64,000 nucleotides of DNA from NCBI GenBank assembly GCA_947579665.1, contig CANPUZ010000054.1, positions 248,001 through 312,000 on the forward strand. The letters run 5' to 3'. The notes under the pieces are model-generated. The model did not search any database and had not been told where the DNA came from. It saw only the letters and a program-made list of their open reading frames with translations. This DNA is from Sympetrum striolatum. Its lineage: Eukaryota; Arthropoda; Insecta; Odonata; Libellulidae. A program made the translations under genes and the position numbers. Shown one piece after another: positions 1 through 11,810 of this stretch; position 1 is the stretch's first letter; every line of letters starts with the position of its first letter.

Positions 1-112
1 AGACCGCTTAGTAATTTTAGAGTCCGCTCAATACGCTTTCAGCCTGCTTATAGTGCACTTATTTAGCTTAGATTTTTAGATTCCGCTTACAGTCCGCTCA
101 GTCAGCTTACAA
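1..112 (-). repeat. Degenerate ~20-bp minisatellite, left edge of window
   Basis: Successive degenerate blocks read, on the minus strand, roughly AAGCGGACTCTAAGC. The same unit makes up the array at 51018-51310 on the plus strand, so the two are inverted relative to each other. The array is cut by the window edge. It has no coding potential. Confidence 0.65.
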
Positions 113-544
113 ACAGTTAACAAGCACTATTGGTGTCGACAGAAAATGCAAGTCAACGTTAGAAAGTAAAAGTAAATTCCCACTTATTTTGTTTTAATTT
201 TTTAAAATATTTTTATATATATTTTTAGTAACTGACTTTAATTTTAAGTATGCCATTTTTGGTGGGTCAATTCACCAGTAAGTATACAATTTTCAACGTC
301 TGAGAGATTTGAGTCAATCTATAGTGTGATCCATCGAGATGCTGCGATGGACCAATATTTTTTCAGGATCTGTTTTCCTCTTAAGCGGATAGGAGATGGA
401 TGGAGTCAATCCTCGATGGACCTATCAGTCAAGCGCATCTCAACCGACGATGACAAGCAGCGGTGAGTGATGGAGTCATAATTGATATCAAAAGATAAAA
501 TCATTTAATCATATTGAATAGCAGCGAAAATCTTATCCCAATCC
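113..544. other. Unassigned AT-rich spacer
   Basis: No gene is visible. Between about 325 and 480 the words GATGGACC and GATGGAGTCA recur several times (near 345, 392, 412 and 466), suggesting an old, diverged tandem repeat. A T-rich tract lies near 190-235. Confidence 0.4.
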
Positions 545-1010
545 ATCTTCTATGTATACATAAAATCGGAATTCTGTGGGTTTGTCTTGGATTGGAGGCC
601 ACGCCGTTCGTCCGATTTGCTTCAAACTTTATATACCTGTCCTCTGCGACCTGGAAGGAATCACTGTCGCCATTATATACGAAACTTGTACGGAGTTCTA
701 ACCCAGATCGCTCGGATAGGTTTCCATAAAGAATACACGTAAAACTCGTTTTTATCGCATGCAGGGTTTATTTCTTTCGCAAAATTAAATTAGAAGGAAT
801 AGTCGCACGTTGACGAAATAAACACCTAAAGAAAGCAAATCGAATGAAGATTCTTATTTTATTTCTGGAATCTTACTTCCGTTTCGAATTTGCGAGAATA
901 TCGGTAAAAAATAAGAAAATTCTGTGAAAATGCGAGGTTCTAAACAACTCATCCCCCTGACGACCGATCCCATTGTTGAATCCGATGCGTTATCCCGTAA
1001 AAATACTCGA
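545..1010 (+). repeat. R2 dispersed repeat, long copy
   Basis: R2 is a ~340-bp family seen about 17 times in this window. Conserved landmarks in order are a T-arm-like GTTCGA block, CATAAGAAATGCACGTAAAG, a stretch around TTTGCAAAATTAAATTAGAAG, GAACAAAGATTCTTATTT, and a right end reading CCCCCTGACGACCGATCCCATTGTTGAATC. This copy carries about 120 extra bases on its left that are shared with the copies at 1166, 19390 and 39925. The T-arm-like block suggests a tRNA-derived SINE, but no full tRNA head is present. The reading frame at 514-729 is accidental. Confidence 0.65.
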
Positions 1011-1165
1011 GGCCCATAAAGCTGACGTTTAAAGAGGAAGATATATTACATAGATAAGAAGAAATTTCCTTTTATAAGGTAACCAGCAATTGCAGGTACG
1101 TAATTACATTCAGGAAGGGTAGATTACCAGCTCTCTGATGAATGAAGTTACATGTCTTATCTATA

Positions 1166-1610
1166 AATGTAAAGCAGAAATTCTGTGTGTTTGTCTTTGA
1201 TTGGAGTCCACACCGTCAGCCCGGTTCGCTTCAAACTTCGCATACGTAATCTCTGGGATCAGGAATGAAGCACTGTAGCATACTTTTATTCGACAATTTT
1301 ACGGGGTTCGAACCAAGATCGCTCAGATAGGAATTTCCATAAGAAATACTCGTAAGCTTCACTTTCATCGGTTGCAGGCTTTGTTTCTTTTGGAGAATTA
1401 AATTAGAAGGAACAGTCTTACAGAGTCGAGACAATCACTAAATTAAAGGAAATTGAATAAAGATTCTTATTCCGGTCGTGGAATATTGTTTTCGAATCGA
1501 AATTACGAGAATTTTGACAAAATACGCGTAAATCTTCCGATATTTTTGATGTTGTAAACAACCAGTCCCCATGACGACCAATGCCATTGTTGAATCCATG
1601 CATTTTCCCG
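1166..1610 (+). repeat. R2 dispersed repeat, long copy
   Basis: Second long R2 copy in the same orientation as 545-1010, with the shared left part (a GTCTTTGATTGGAGTCCACA block) and a clear GGGGTTCGAACC T-arm-like motif near 1309. The right end CATTGTTGAATCC is at about 1585-1600. The two copies are diverged, so this is not a recent tandem duplication. Confidence 0.65.
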
Positions 1611-1706
1611 TGTAGTAAGAATAGCTTGGGATTTGTGCATACTAAAGCATTTATTAATTACACTACCGTCAACTTGAATTTAATGTAATGCTATACAATT
1701 TTTATT

Positions 1707-2417
1707 ACTTTCTCCCTATACGTAGTATAGAGAAAGTATTGTATTCGCAAAAAAATTCGACCTACTGATTTCGACGGAAATAGATGTTTTGGGGTCCATA
1801 GAGTTCGTTTTCTCTATTTTCCCGAACATGTCTGTCTGTGTGTCTGTCTGTGTGTGTGTCTGTCTGTCTGTGGTTAAAAAGTTTGTGGGCGCTCTATCTT
1901 AAAAAGTAATTATCCGATCATTTCAAAAATTCATAATTAGCATTTCCCTAACAATGTCAAGAGTTGATTAGTTTTTGGAGAATATCGCTTAACCGGAAGT
2001 TACGGTTTATCCGGAACAAAATTTTGTTTCTTAAATATCTCTGTAAGAATGCAATATAGGTATATACATATACACACAAAAGTTGTATAAAATGTACTTG
2101 ACTACAACTTTTGTATGAAACATTTTTTCGTAGCACTGATTGTTTAGGAGTTATTCTTGAATAATGATTAGCCGGAAGTTGTTGTTTACCCAGAAATGGA
2201 AGTTTTTCATACAAATCTCTGTCAGAATGCAATGTAGGTATATACAATTATGTACCAACGTTATAGTTAATGTACTTTACTATAAATGTTGTATGAAACA
2301 TTTTCCTGTAACACTCATTGTTCTGGAGTTATTTATATATTACATTATACATTATTACATAGGCTTCTTTTTTCAATAAATGCGGAAAAAGTCATGTGTT
2401 GGCCACATCAGATTTTT
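1707..2417 (+). mobile_element. R1 dispersed element, subtype A
   Basis: R1 elements begin ACTTTCTCCCTATACG followed by the partly palindromic AGTATAGAGAAAGT, and end in GGAGAAAGTCATGTG, TGGCCACATCAG and a T run. Inside subtype A come a TCGACCTNCNGATTTCGACGG block, a TG-rich stretch, GTGGGCGCTCTATCTT, and two ~240-bp modules with CCGGAAGTT and ACAACTTTTGTATGAAACATT. This copy is about 710 bp. No protein is encoded; the frames at 1957-2247 and 2164-2379 are shadows. The class is undecided: the ends carry short inverted sequence, but an A-rich end and the target duplication seen at 2950-3674 also fit a retroposon. Confidence 0.75.
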
Positions 2418-2712
2418 TCCTAATTTTGTTTTAGAAAACGTGACTTTCACAGGATTTCTCGTCATGGCAACGTAAACAATTAAGATGCATAGTTCATTCT
2501 TTTCTGTAGACTAACTGAATACTTTTGTTAACCGACGCAAAATCGTCCGCTGTCACAGCTGCTTCCATTCAGTCGGAATTCAACTTCAAATCATTGACGT
2601 CATCAATTCCATCAAAATATTTGAGACATTAAAAAAAGGCACAGAAAGACAATTTATGGTGACTACTTTTAAAACGTACCCAATCCATAATCTATTTACT
2701 TCACACATTTTA
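2418..2712. other. Unassigned spacer left of the hAT element
   Basis: AT-rich sequence between an R1 copy and the left end of the hAT remnant. No feature is recognised. Confidence 0.4.
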
Positions 2713-2874
2713 ATGAGGTAACAGTGGCGCAGCGTTCGTCATCTCCGCCCGGGGCGGAATCATAGTTTGCCGCCTTTGTGACGTCATAAAAATAATGATG
2801 TTGATGGAGAAAAGGAATCGTATTAAAGAGCGAAAAATATTTATTTCAAAACCAAAATAGTATACTTAAGTTTA

Positions 2875-3965
2875 AAATTTGACTTTTCGGGTCTTACGCG
2901 CAGCAAAATCATTAATAACATCATCAAAGTCAATTTTGTCCGATTTTTTACTTTCTCCATATACGAAGTATAGAGAAAGTATTGTTTTCATGAAAAAATT
3001 CGACTTCGAGATTTCAACGGAAATACATGATTTGGGGTCTCTAGAACACGTTTTGACCATTTTCGGAATGATGTCTGTGTGTGTGTGTGTGTGTGTTTGT
3101 GTTTGATAGTGGGCGCTCTAACGCAAAAACTATTTGTTGTATCAATACCAAACTTCATATATAGTACTGTGGTGTGTGCTGTCAGAGTTGATTAGTTTTT
3201 GGAGTACATCTGTAGACCGGAAGTTGAGCTTCATTCTTCAAAGCTCATTTCCGGTTTTCAAAATATCTCCATTAATATGATATTTAGGTGTATACTATTA
3301 TTTTTAAAAGTTTTAGAAAATGTTATGTACTATAACTTTTGTTTGAAACATATTTTTGCATCACTAATTGTTTAGGAGTTATTCATGTAATACTTATAAA
3401 CCGGAAGTTGCTGATTATGTACTTTGTGGGCGCTCTGGGCTCAATGGGCGAAAGGCCAATTTCATCGTTTTTCATCGAACATGTCCTTAAAAACATTATT
3501 TAAAATGTTTGTGACGTAAAAGGTAATATGATTTAAATAAATCACTCATCTTCCAAGTTTAGATGGAATATAGAGTTCGAAATTAATGTCGTAGATAAAT
3601 AATTACTTATGTACTATACTACTACTACTAATCTTATGTATGGAGAAAGTCATGTGCTGGCCACATCAGATTTTATCCGATAGAATTGCTAAATCATTCA
3701 ATCTTATGGAGTTCATGGTAGACCATAAGTAATTTTTTATTAATTTTAGCTTTGAGAAGCTACGTTCGCATGAAGCAACACTGAAAGCTATGGTTAGAAA
3801 GATTCGTAGCTTTATAAGGATATTAGGTACGCAAATACCATAGTTGGATTGCTGAATAAATTCTAAAAGCTCGAGCGAACCTTTCGTAGCGTTCTCTTGA
3901 GTTTTAACATCAGCCAACGGAATTGCGTAACCTCTCGACCTTGTCCGCATTGATGTCAATGTCAC
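2875..3965 (-). pseudogene. hAT transposase C-terminus (dimerisation domain), interrupted
   Basis: The minus frame from 3965 to 3675 contains SVASCERSFSKLKLIKNYL and MNSIRLNDLAILS, the conserved hAT dimerisation region of ZMYM1-like transposases. It stops being transposase at the R1 insertion. The terminal residues resume on the far side at 2949-2875 as DFDDVINDFAARKTRKVKF and then a stop, which is the usual C-terminus of this group. Short flanking bases coding SDKI are present on both sides, so they are the target duplication. Only about the last 100 residues of a family normally 600-800 long remain. The catalytic domain is absent and the protein cannot function. Confidence 0.8.
2950..3674 (+). 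mobile_element. R1 dispersed element, subtype B, inserted in hAT
   Basis: This is the most informative R1 copy. The flanks ATTTTGTCCGAT on the left and ATTTTATCCGAT on the right differ at one base and interrupt the hAT transposase, which gives a ~12-bp target duplication. The copy starts with a T run and ACTTTCTCCATATACG and ends CCACATCAG. Subtype B differs from A in the block TCGAGATTTCAACGG, in GAACACGTTTTGACC and in GGAATGATGTCTGTG followed by (TG)n. One full ~317-bp internal unit, headed by GTGGGCGCTCTAACGC at about 3107, is followed by a second GTGGGCGCTCT at about 3426. Confidence 0.8.
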
Positions 3966-4245
3966 AGTGCTCTTCTCCGAACTTACACATGTATTCTGGA
4001 TTCAGTATAGCACAAGCAAATTTTACCGCCCCCCCCCTAATAGAGGCGCCCGGGGCGGTCCGCCCCTACGCCCCCCCCTTGCTACGCCACTGATGAGCTA
4101 TCATACGACATCATACTTAAAATTTGTTTTCAAAACTTAAAAAGTCTAAGATTCTCAGTTCTTAAACGGACAAGTCAAAACCTCATTGTAACTCAAATCG
4201 GTGTTATTTAAAATGTGTTCAATTATCTAAAATAGAAAGGTTTTT

Positions 4246-4376
4246 ACTTTCTCCATATACGTAGTATAGAGAAAGTATTTTTTTCATGAAAAAAATCGAC
4301 TTCAATCGATTTCAACGGAAATACATGTTTTGGGGTCCCCAGAACACGTTTTGACCATTTTCGGAATGATGTCTGT

Positions 4377-4408
<32 letters not shown>

Positions 4409-5063
4409 CTGTGCTTGTGGGCGCTCTAACGCAATAACTATTAGCTGTATCGATACCAAACTTCATATATAGTACTGTGGCGGGTGTTGTCAGAGTTGAT
4501 AATTTTTTGGAGTAAATCGGTTAACCGGAAGTCGAGCTTTAATCCTCGAAGCAAATTTCCGTTTTTGCAAAATATCTCCATAAATATTATATTTAGGTAT
4601 ATTCTATTTTTTATAAAAGTTTTATAAAATGTAATTTACTATAACTTTTGTAAATAATATATTTTTGTATAACTGATTGTTTAGGAGTTATTCGTGAAAT
4701 ACAGATAAACCGGAAGTTGCTGATTATGTGCTTTGTGGGCGCTCTAACATGATAACTGTTTGTCGTATCAAAACCAAATCTCATATATAGTACTGTGGTA
4801 TGTGCTGTCAGAGTTGATTAGTTTTTGGAGTAAATCAGTTAACCGGAAGTCGATCTTTATTCTTCGAAGCAAATTTCCGGTTTTGCGAAATTCCTCCATT
4901 AAACTTATATTTAGGTATATACACTTATCTACAAAAATTACAAAAATTTATTTGTATATATCTTCCAAGTTTAGATTGAATCTAGAGTTCGAAAATACTG
5001 TCGTAGATAAATATTTACATCTTATATATGGAGAAAGTCATGTGCTGGCCACATCAGATTTTT
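4246..5063 (+). mobile_element. R1 dispersed element, subtype B with two internal units
   Basis: Starts ACTTTCTCCATATACGTAG and ends TGGCCACATCAG. GTGGGCGCTCTAAC occurs at about 4417 and again at about 4735, a spacing of 318 bp, and the sequence between is repeated with divergence, so this copy holds two full internal units. A (TG)n tract lies at 4371-4414. Confidence 0.75.
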
Positions 5064-5275
5064 CTAATTCAATTTCGCAAAGGAGGTAAAAGCATTTATT
5101 TTCGAAATGCTTGAACGATAAAATGGCCGTGCTTTTATCCCCTGCTTTTTATACATAAATGGGTGCATAAGTTGAAATAACGCTAAATTGCCTCCTTTTC
5201 ATAAATTCTGACACTAGTCCTTAACCATTGACATGGCATTGGCTTAAAATACTCGTGCATTCAATTGAGAAAAAT
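5064..5275. other. Unassigned spacer
   Basis: AT-rich sequence between R1 and R2 copies; no motif recognised. Confidence 0.35.
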
Positions 5276-5560
5276 CCTGAGCTCAGGTTCAACAATCACC
5301 TTAGTTACCACGGGAACACCTTGTTTACTATGAAGAAATTTCACAATATTCTCGGTCATTTTGCCTCATTTCTCCTAATTTAGAACCTAAAACAATATGA
5401 CACGACCAGAAAAAGAATCTTTGTTCAATTTCCTTAATTTTGGTACTTGTCTTGACTTCTTACAACCGTTATTTCTAATTTAATTCTGCAATAGTAACAA
5501 AGCCTGCAAGCTGTAAAAACGAACTTTACCTGCATTTCTTACGTAGATTGTTTGCCCCAA
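5276..5560 (-). repeat. R2 dispersed repeat
   Basis: Minus-strand R2 copy. It has the right-end block (TTCAACAATCACC on the plus strand) at about 5288, TCTTTGTTCAATTTCCTT in the middle, and CGAACTTTACCTGCATTTCTTA near 5520-5545. It abuts an R4 unit at its tRNA-like end. Confidence 0.6.
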
Positions 5561-5960
5561 CCTAGCGTCGAACCAAGGATAATCTTCGGGGACGTCTATC
5601 CAGTTTTTGTTGGATAAGCACGACTTCAAGCGATCCCTCTAATTTCAACCCTCTTATTAGTCGGAAAGTGCCTCAGAAAAAATTCCAAAAATCCACGCAA
5701 TGCATTTTTATGGTAAATATCATGATTTTGGGCCTCTCTGGCATCGAACCCATGACAGCTAGGAACGATTTCTGTTTTTTTACTGAGGTGCTGAGGCATT
5801 GATTTCTACGCCGCGAAAATTGCAAGTCGTTGGAGTAAAACGGAGATAAATAAAAATTGATAATGTAGATATTGGCATGTTTAAGTAATATTTCTTTACG
5901 AATTCGTATTTCTGTTATTCTTGCGGTCACAACGGTATCAGTCATATTCTAGTCGAATGT
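5561..5960 (-). repeat. R4 T-arm-like units, two
   Basis: Two units with GTCGAACCAAGGAT (about 5569) and ATCGAACCCATGACA (about 5744), spaced 175 bp. The intervening GGAAAGTGCCTCAGAAAAAATT and TGCATTTTTATGG blocks match the long arrays at 13453 and 27957 in reverse orientation. Confidence 0.6.
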
Positions 5961-6459
5961 TTCGTTTCAAAGTTAGCAGAGTTTTACAACATTGCCCATT
6001 GCTGGTACAAATGTTAATATTTCGACATTTTTTTCACACCAAAATGTTTGCAGAATTCTTGGCTAACACATATGCAAATTACAAGTTATTGCGGTAAATA
6101 TTAACCGAGTTACAATCGAAGATAGTTGGTCCATCGGTTTCCAAGCGAGAAAAACGGGTACTTTTTTCAAACAAAGTACAGTAAAAGTAGAGCTAAAGAA
6201 AGTATTAAATTTAAATGCATATTCCTAAACACAGAAATGGACGTACTATCAGCTGATGTTTATTTCATTGCTGTTGGTGGACTCTACTAGAAGACAGCTT
6301 CTCAAACTCGATGGACTAGACTTTTTTTACAGGCAATAATTTTCACAAGTGCCGTGTGAAATAGTTAAACGGCAACTATTTTAAAATTGGCTGCTCTTAA
6401 ATTCTTAATAAACAAAATTTCGCAACTACTTTCGAATTGGAGGAACACAGGTTAAAAGC
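5961..6459. other. Unassigned AT-rich sequence
   Basis: No gene, tandem repeat or known element could be recognised in this stretch. Confidence 0.35.
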
Positions 6460-8235
6460 GAAATGACTAAGTTAAATCGATAGTTTAATTTTAACGTATT
6501 CAAATGTCCCCATGTTGAAGGGATACTGCTCTTATTGCAATGTTAACGGCAAATTCAATGATCATTAACTAAATATTCTTGTTTTTACTTCAACATGTTA
6601 ACTACGGAATTACTATATAACGAAGTGTAATAATTTAATTAAATCATTACGTACTCAGACATTGTAAGATTCGTATCCTGGATACAATGCGTATTGCGAC
6701 TCTTGTAAGTATAAAAACAATTGGATCTTTAATGGTGACAATCATTGCTAGTTAAAGACAACTTCAAATTGTAATAAAATAATTACTTACTCGTGTACAA
6801 CAGTCAAATATCTATTTGTTGCAAGGATACTGTACGTAGGCACGGATGATCTAATATATTCCGTCAAAGGTGTTTATTATTAAAAAAGAGTGCAACAATT
6901 ATCTGAACTAAATCATTTTATATTCTTACATCGTTACCTTTGTTGTCAGTATGACAACAATTAAATACTGAATAACTCATGACCTAATCATTTCCGGTGT
7001 TCTTCGTATCTAGAATGCCATACCAGCTGTCATAATTAAAATTAATAATTGGAACTTTAAACGTGACAATGATAGTTAATTAAAGACAACTTCAAACGGT
7101 AATTAAATACCTGACGAGGTTAAATTGATGTTTAAATTTTCATATATTCAAATTTACCGACGAGAATTTCCCTATGTTGATGGGTAACTGCTCTCATTGC
7201 AATGTTTACAACAATTGTAGCTTTAACCGTGGAATTGAGATTGTTAACTTAAGACGCAGAGCAACTTCATATGCTATTTTTCGGAATTATACATCGAAGT
7301 TTAACATTTTAATTAAATCATTACGAAATGAGCAAAACTAGTCAAATTTGAACTCTTTTTTTAACGAAATCTATACAAATTACGAAAAATCGGCGCAAAC
7401 TGGGCATTCCTTTAAAAGTTTTCAGTTCTTTCGGATGTATTTTTCCTAAAATTCCTAGTCGAATTTAGACTCGCTTACAAGATACCAAGGCGTTTTATCC
7501 AAATATTGAGCGAAAATGCTATACTTCTTAGCAATTTACGGAAATATCAACGAAAAAAATGTGATTTTTGCTGTATTTTTCCCAAGGAAAACGGACTGGA
7601 AAAAAGTCTGACGTGTCCGGGAATCGAACCCGGGATCTTTCACTATCAAGGTGGATTCGAACAAGACGGAGAGAGGTAGATCCCTGGTGATCTTACCGCG
7701 AATGATACAAGGTTTCATCGGTACTCAATTATTCTACCTTTTGTATCTAGGATACAATAGCCATGGAAACTGTCATAAGTGTAACAATGGAACGATGCAA
7801 CCAATGTGGACAACAAAAGGACCAGAGTGATCGCACACAGTATAAGAGGCATCAATTAGAACAAGTCAGAGGAGTGTTTTGGGGCACTCTCTCAATACAT
7901 GGAAATATGATCAGATTTTTCATTTGTTGCTAGGATACTGCGCGTAGAGTCTTTCGTTAATGGGATTTATTGTTAACAAAGAGTGAGACTTTAATATCTT
8001 AATTAAATCCTTCTATATTTTTTACTTTTCTACTAAACGGGAAATCCAAGTTCACTGGCCGTACCATTTTTATTTATTCTTCATTTTTTATACTACACCA
8101 TACGTTCATACTTGCATACCAATTTTTTCGTAAATTGCTAGAAGATATGACATTTTCGTTCAATGCTACGAAAAGTCTCGTAAAGATCTTCAAAAAGATT
8201 CAATTTTTTACTAGAGTTAATCCACAGATAAATAG
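6460..8235. repeat. AT-rich region with ~670-bp internal repetition
   Basis: Blocks around 6490-6650 (CCCCATGTTGAAGGGATACTG, ATTGCAATGTTAAC, ATTTAATTAAATCATTACG) recur with divergence at about 7135-7335. A TTTGTTGC(A/T)AGGATACTG block at about 6815 recurs near 7922. The part at 7700-7780 (TGTATCTAGGATACAA, GGTTTCATC) recurs in inverse orientation at about 44690-44770. These are diverged copies of one composite AT-rich repeat of unknown class. Confidence 0.5.
7594..7641 (-). repeat. tRNA-like T-arm block with T6 tail
   Basis: On the minus strand this reads CCCGGGTTCGATTCCCGG, a perfect-looking tRNA T arm / Pol III B box, followed by ACACGTCAGAC and TTTTTT, a Pol III-type terminator. No acceptor or anticodon stem can be folded upstream, so this is a SINE-like tRNA relic and not a tRNA gene. 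Related blocks lie at 34683-34798 and 45348-45470. Confidence 0.55.
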
Positions 8236-8530
8236 TATACGAGTTAAATGTTGCTTGCATACTGCAAGCATATAGATAACACTAATTTCAAGTCGGCATC
8301 ATATCGAGTGAGTCCTCACAAGAAAAAAAAAAGGATTGTAAATATTCTTAAAATTCGCTGCAATTTATTCGTCCGGCATCGAACCCGGGTCTTCCTGGTT
8401 ATACTTTCTATGCACCACAATAGAATATCACCATCTCTAACTATGTGTGAAAATTCAAGCAGAAATATTGGCTGCAACTGCCTCAAATGACTCTCTACTT
8501 TTCACGAATGTAAATGCCTCTCTGGATTCG
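8236..8530 (+). repeat. R3 tRNA-like dispersed repeat
   Basis: R3 starts with the hairpin TTGCTTGCATACTGCAAGCA (7-bp stem), runs through GGCATCATATCG and an A-rich tract, then CCGGCATCGAACCCGGGTCTTCCTGG, CACCATCTCTAACTATGTGTG, and CAAGCAGAAATATTGGCTGC with ACTGCCTCAAA. The GGCATCGAACCCGGGTC part is a T arm on the minus strand. Six R3 copies are seen in the window. The frame at 8248-8490 is not a gene. Confidence 0.65.
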
Positions 8531-8599
8531 ACAATTGAAAAAAATTAGATAAGACCATGCTGTTCCTGAGTTCGATGCCGGGGCACATTAAAATTTCTC

Positions 8600-8760
8600 T
8601 CTTAAGGAATGTATGGGAAAAGTAGGACGTCGTTTGAGGCAGTTAAAGCCAATCTTTCTGCCTGAATTTCCACACAAAGTTAAAGATGGTGATCTTCTGT
8701 TGTGCTGCATAAGAAGTATCACCAGAAAGACCTGGGTTCGATGCCAGGCGGTTAATATAT
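8600..8760 (-). repeat. R3 repeat, partial, inverted
   Basis: Inverse copy of the right half of R3, from GTAGGACGTCGTTTGAGGC to ACCTGGGTTCGATGCCAGG. With the plus-strand copy at 8236-8530 it forms an inverted pair separated by about 70 bp. Confidence 0.65.
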
Positions 8761-9734
8761 CTGCCATATAAAACACATTGGGATAGTTTTTCATTATTTC
8801 TTTCATGTACAGCTAACAGCATAAAAAAGTTACCACCTTCGATGCTACCAGCATAACTCGAGAAGGGCGAGTCTTTCAGTTTCTCTGTTTTGAGCGCGCT
8901 TTTCGTCTTCCTCTTTATGCCTGGCACGTTTTGAAGGCTTTTGTGATGATATATATTTTATAAATACTCGCTAAAAGTCATTGCTTTTGCTGCGGTAGAA
9001 GCAGTATTGTATTATGAAATAATTAAATTCGTATTTCGTTAAATCGGCTCGTATATCAAGCGTAATTCGCTTTTCTTCTTAAAATATTGTTCAAGAATTA
9101 CTTTGGCTGCTTATAGTTCGTCCTAACATATATAATACATAACATTTTCCATCAATGCAGATTTATAATGAAACCGGTTATTTCAGTTAATGCTCCACAT
9201 GCCCGCAGGATGATCGTTTTCGCAAAGATTATGCTTCATTATGATACGATAATTAAGAGAATATGAACTACTGTAAATCAGGTCAACGGAAGTAGGAAAG
9301 AAAAGAAAAAAACGTATATTATAAATATAATAATGGTGTTGCAGATTTGTGAAAAATAGTTAAGTAAAAAATACATTTAAATTGACTATCCGCGAGCCCC
9401 CATAAGGCTTATTGCAGCGAATGTGAAACACTCAACTATCTAAATAATTTACATATTTACGCACCTTATACTATATGTAAGATGATAACAATATAGACCA
9501 TCTGTCCTCGCTATTATCTCGCGGTAATATTTTCACCATCTGGCTGTGAAAATAACGATCGTTGAGAATAGGGATCACGTCGTCGCGTACTTCGTCATAT
9601 AAATCACAGCTAAGAAATATCTCTTATAATTATTGTCTTTACATAGTTATATTCTTAAAAGATACCCAGCGGAGGGCTCCGATCATTTTGGACTCACTGC
9701 TATCTAACCTTTAGTCTCTTTAAAAACAGCTTTA
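8761..9734. other. Unassigned AT-rich sequence
   Basis: No coding potential or recognisable repeat was found, apart from short AT-rich tracts. Confidence 0.35.
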
Positions 9735-9830
9735 TATTTTACGCGCGAGAATTTCTTTTGGGTAATGAAATCAGAAGGACTAGTCGTGCAGAGTCGAGCA
9801 AAGCGCAAAAAGAATTGAATAATATACTTG
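9735..9830 (+). repeat. R2 fragment
   Basis: Short diverged R2 piece with a GTAATGAAATCAGAAGGACTAG block, CAGAGTCGAGC and a following AAAGAATTGAAT. Both ends are missing. Confidence 0.4.
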
Positions 9831-11344
9831 TAAATATTGAATTCCTTTATTTAAACCTCCGTAAAAAATTTTAAAATGCTAAAACGATTAAGAGTCTCAA
9901 CATAGAAAATAGGTATGAGCCAACAACTTTAGGCTGTTACAACTCCACTCTAAATATTCGCACGTAAACGCTCATGCATGAAAAATACATTCAAATCTAT
10001 TGCTAAGGATCTCTGTGGCAAGCCCACCTTTTGGTGCTGTGTCTGCTTTTAATGTTTTTGTCTACATAACGGTTAATCGGTAGCATGCATACCTTCCTTC
10101 TCAAGAAAACAAAGGGAGCTTCTCTATGGGGGTGAGAGAGGAAAGAGAAATGGTCTTCAATGGAGCGGTCACAGGTTACTTCTGTCTTCAGTGCCTCTAA
10201 TTTTCGAGCCATCGTTTTAGGGTTTTGTATGAGAGAGAGAATTGCCTGAAAATGCCATTCTTCGTCATGGATGGTGATATAAAGAAAAGTTCGTCGAAGA
10301 AGGAATATGAATGGGTTACTTCATGGAGACGATGATAGGAAAATAAACAATGGGAATACGGAATATTTTATGCTTACTAAGAAAAGAATATTTATTCTCT
10401 TCAATTCTAAGGCATACATCTAAAAAATATGAAGATAATGTGGTAAACAGGCTCAGAGGTGATGTGCAGAGATCCTGGGATGTTGGCTATTTATAAGATT
10501 GAGAAAACGATTCAAGCCATTTTAAGACAAAATAATGCAGGTTGGTGATCGGAAAAATATTCCGATTTTTGTGGCAGTTTGCAAGTTTCATTTTCCTAAC
10601 ATACTGAATTAGGTTTTATGTGAACTTACATCTAAAACGTTCATTTGCCCTTTGGCAACTAAGGGTTCATTTTGTCCTTCTCCCCCACCTATTTCGTTTT
10701 GTCCTGTTTAACAGTTTTCCAAGAATTCTACCCTTTCACCTGCACACGCACTTTTGTTCCCTCTCATTCTTTCTTCTTTTTCAAGGCACACGCCATATGG
10801 AGGATCGCGTATTTATGTAAATGTTGAAGATGGTGCTAGTGAACGTCAAAGCTAATTGTGAGAATTTGCTACAGTGTTGTTATAAGGATAATTTAATTTT
10901 ACAAATTCTTGGATTATATAATCTGTAGGAGTCACGAGAGTAAGGGGAAATGGTAATCTAGAAAAGATTATTCCTTATTTAAATCAATCGAATGAGCTTT
11001 AACTTTGGGAACTCCACAGGTAACTAAGCACAAGGAAATAAATAACTTTGTCAAAGTTACACGACTTTTTGTGTGGAAGATGTGGAACTTTTATTTCCTT
11101 GTGTTTATTCCTTAGTTATTTCTCTTCATGATAGAACGCTTTTCAATTGGGGAAGTTAAACGAAAGGGTTGTAAAAGCAATCAAATTAAATTATAATAAT
11201 CCACCGAATTATGCACATATCTTATGTATAAAAATTCAGCCTGCATATTTTTGTGCCCGCAAAACTCAAAAATCACTTGGTCGATTGACTTGAAATTTTT
11301 ATTGAACATTGCATTCAAATATATATATATATATATACGAAAGT
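9831..11344. other. Unassigned AT-rich sequence with a pyrimidine-rich tract
   Basis: No gene was recognised. A C/T-rich tract lies at about 10670-10790 and (TA)n at about 11318-11337. The frames at 10003-10212 and 10620-10820 show no family resemblance. Confidence 0.35.
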
Positions 11345-11665
11345 GTTTATATTGTAAAAAATGGTGACACTTCGTCCTTGCTTCGATCCCAGACGAGTCA
11401 AAGCATTTCCGTAAGAAATGCACGTAAAGTTCATTTTTGTCGCTGCATGCTTCATTTCTTTTGCAAAATTAAATTAAAAATAATTGTCATACGAGATTGA
11501 GACAAGAACCAATAGCAGAGTAAATGAATAGAAAACCTTATTTTGGTCGTTCATTGTTGTTTCCGAATTGAATTTTCGAGATTTTTTACGGAATACACGA
11601 AACGTTTCGTGAGTATAAACAGCCGGTCCCCCTGACGACAAATTCCATTGTTGAATCCGAGATCC
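11345..11665 (+). repeat. R2 dispersed repeat
   Basis: R2 copy with CTTCGATCCCAGACGAG as its T-arm-like start, CCGTAAGAAATGCACGTAAAG, and right end GGTCCCCCTGACGACAAATTCC followed by ATTGTTGAATCC. Confidence 0.65.
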
Positions 11666-11810
11666 TGCTTTTTGGCCTATTTAAAATTAAGAAGAAGAGA
11701 ATAGTTGCTGGTTTCGTTCACATTGATGAGCATAATCAATCGTTGGAAGTGATTTAAACGATCGATATTCGAAAAACGAAAAGTGAGTTAATTTGATACC
11801 GAATGTTGTA

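Larger units (their letters stand above)
2721..4092 (-). mobile_element. hAT transposon remnant with nested R1 insertion
   Basis: The left end starts CAGTGGCGCAGCG and the right end, read on the minus strand, starts CAGTGGCGTAGC. These are matching terminal inverted repeats of hAT type, followed on both sides by CG-rich subterminal sequence (CCGCCCGGGGCGG). The flanks ATGAGGTA (2713-2720) and ATGAGCTA (4093-4100) match at 7 of 8 positions, as expected for the 8-bp hAT target duplication. Between the ends lies the C-terminal part of a transposase on the minus strand, split by an R1 element at 2950-3674. Most of the transposase is missing, so this is a non-autonomous deletion copy. Confidence 0.8.
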
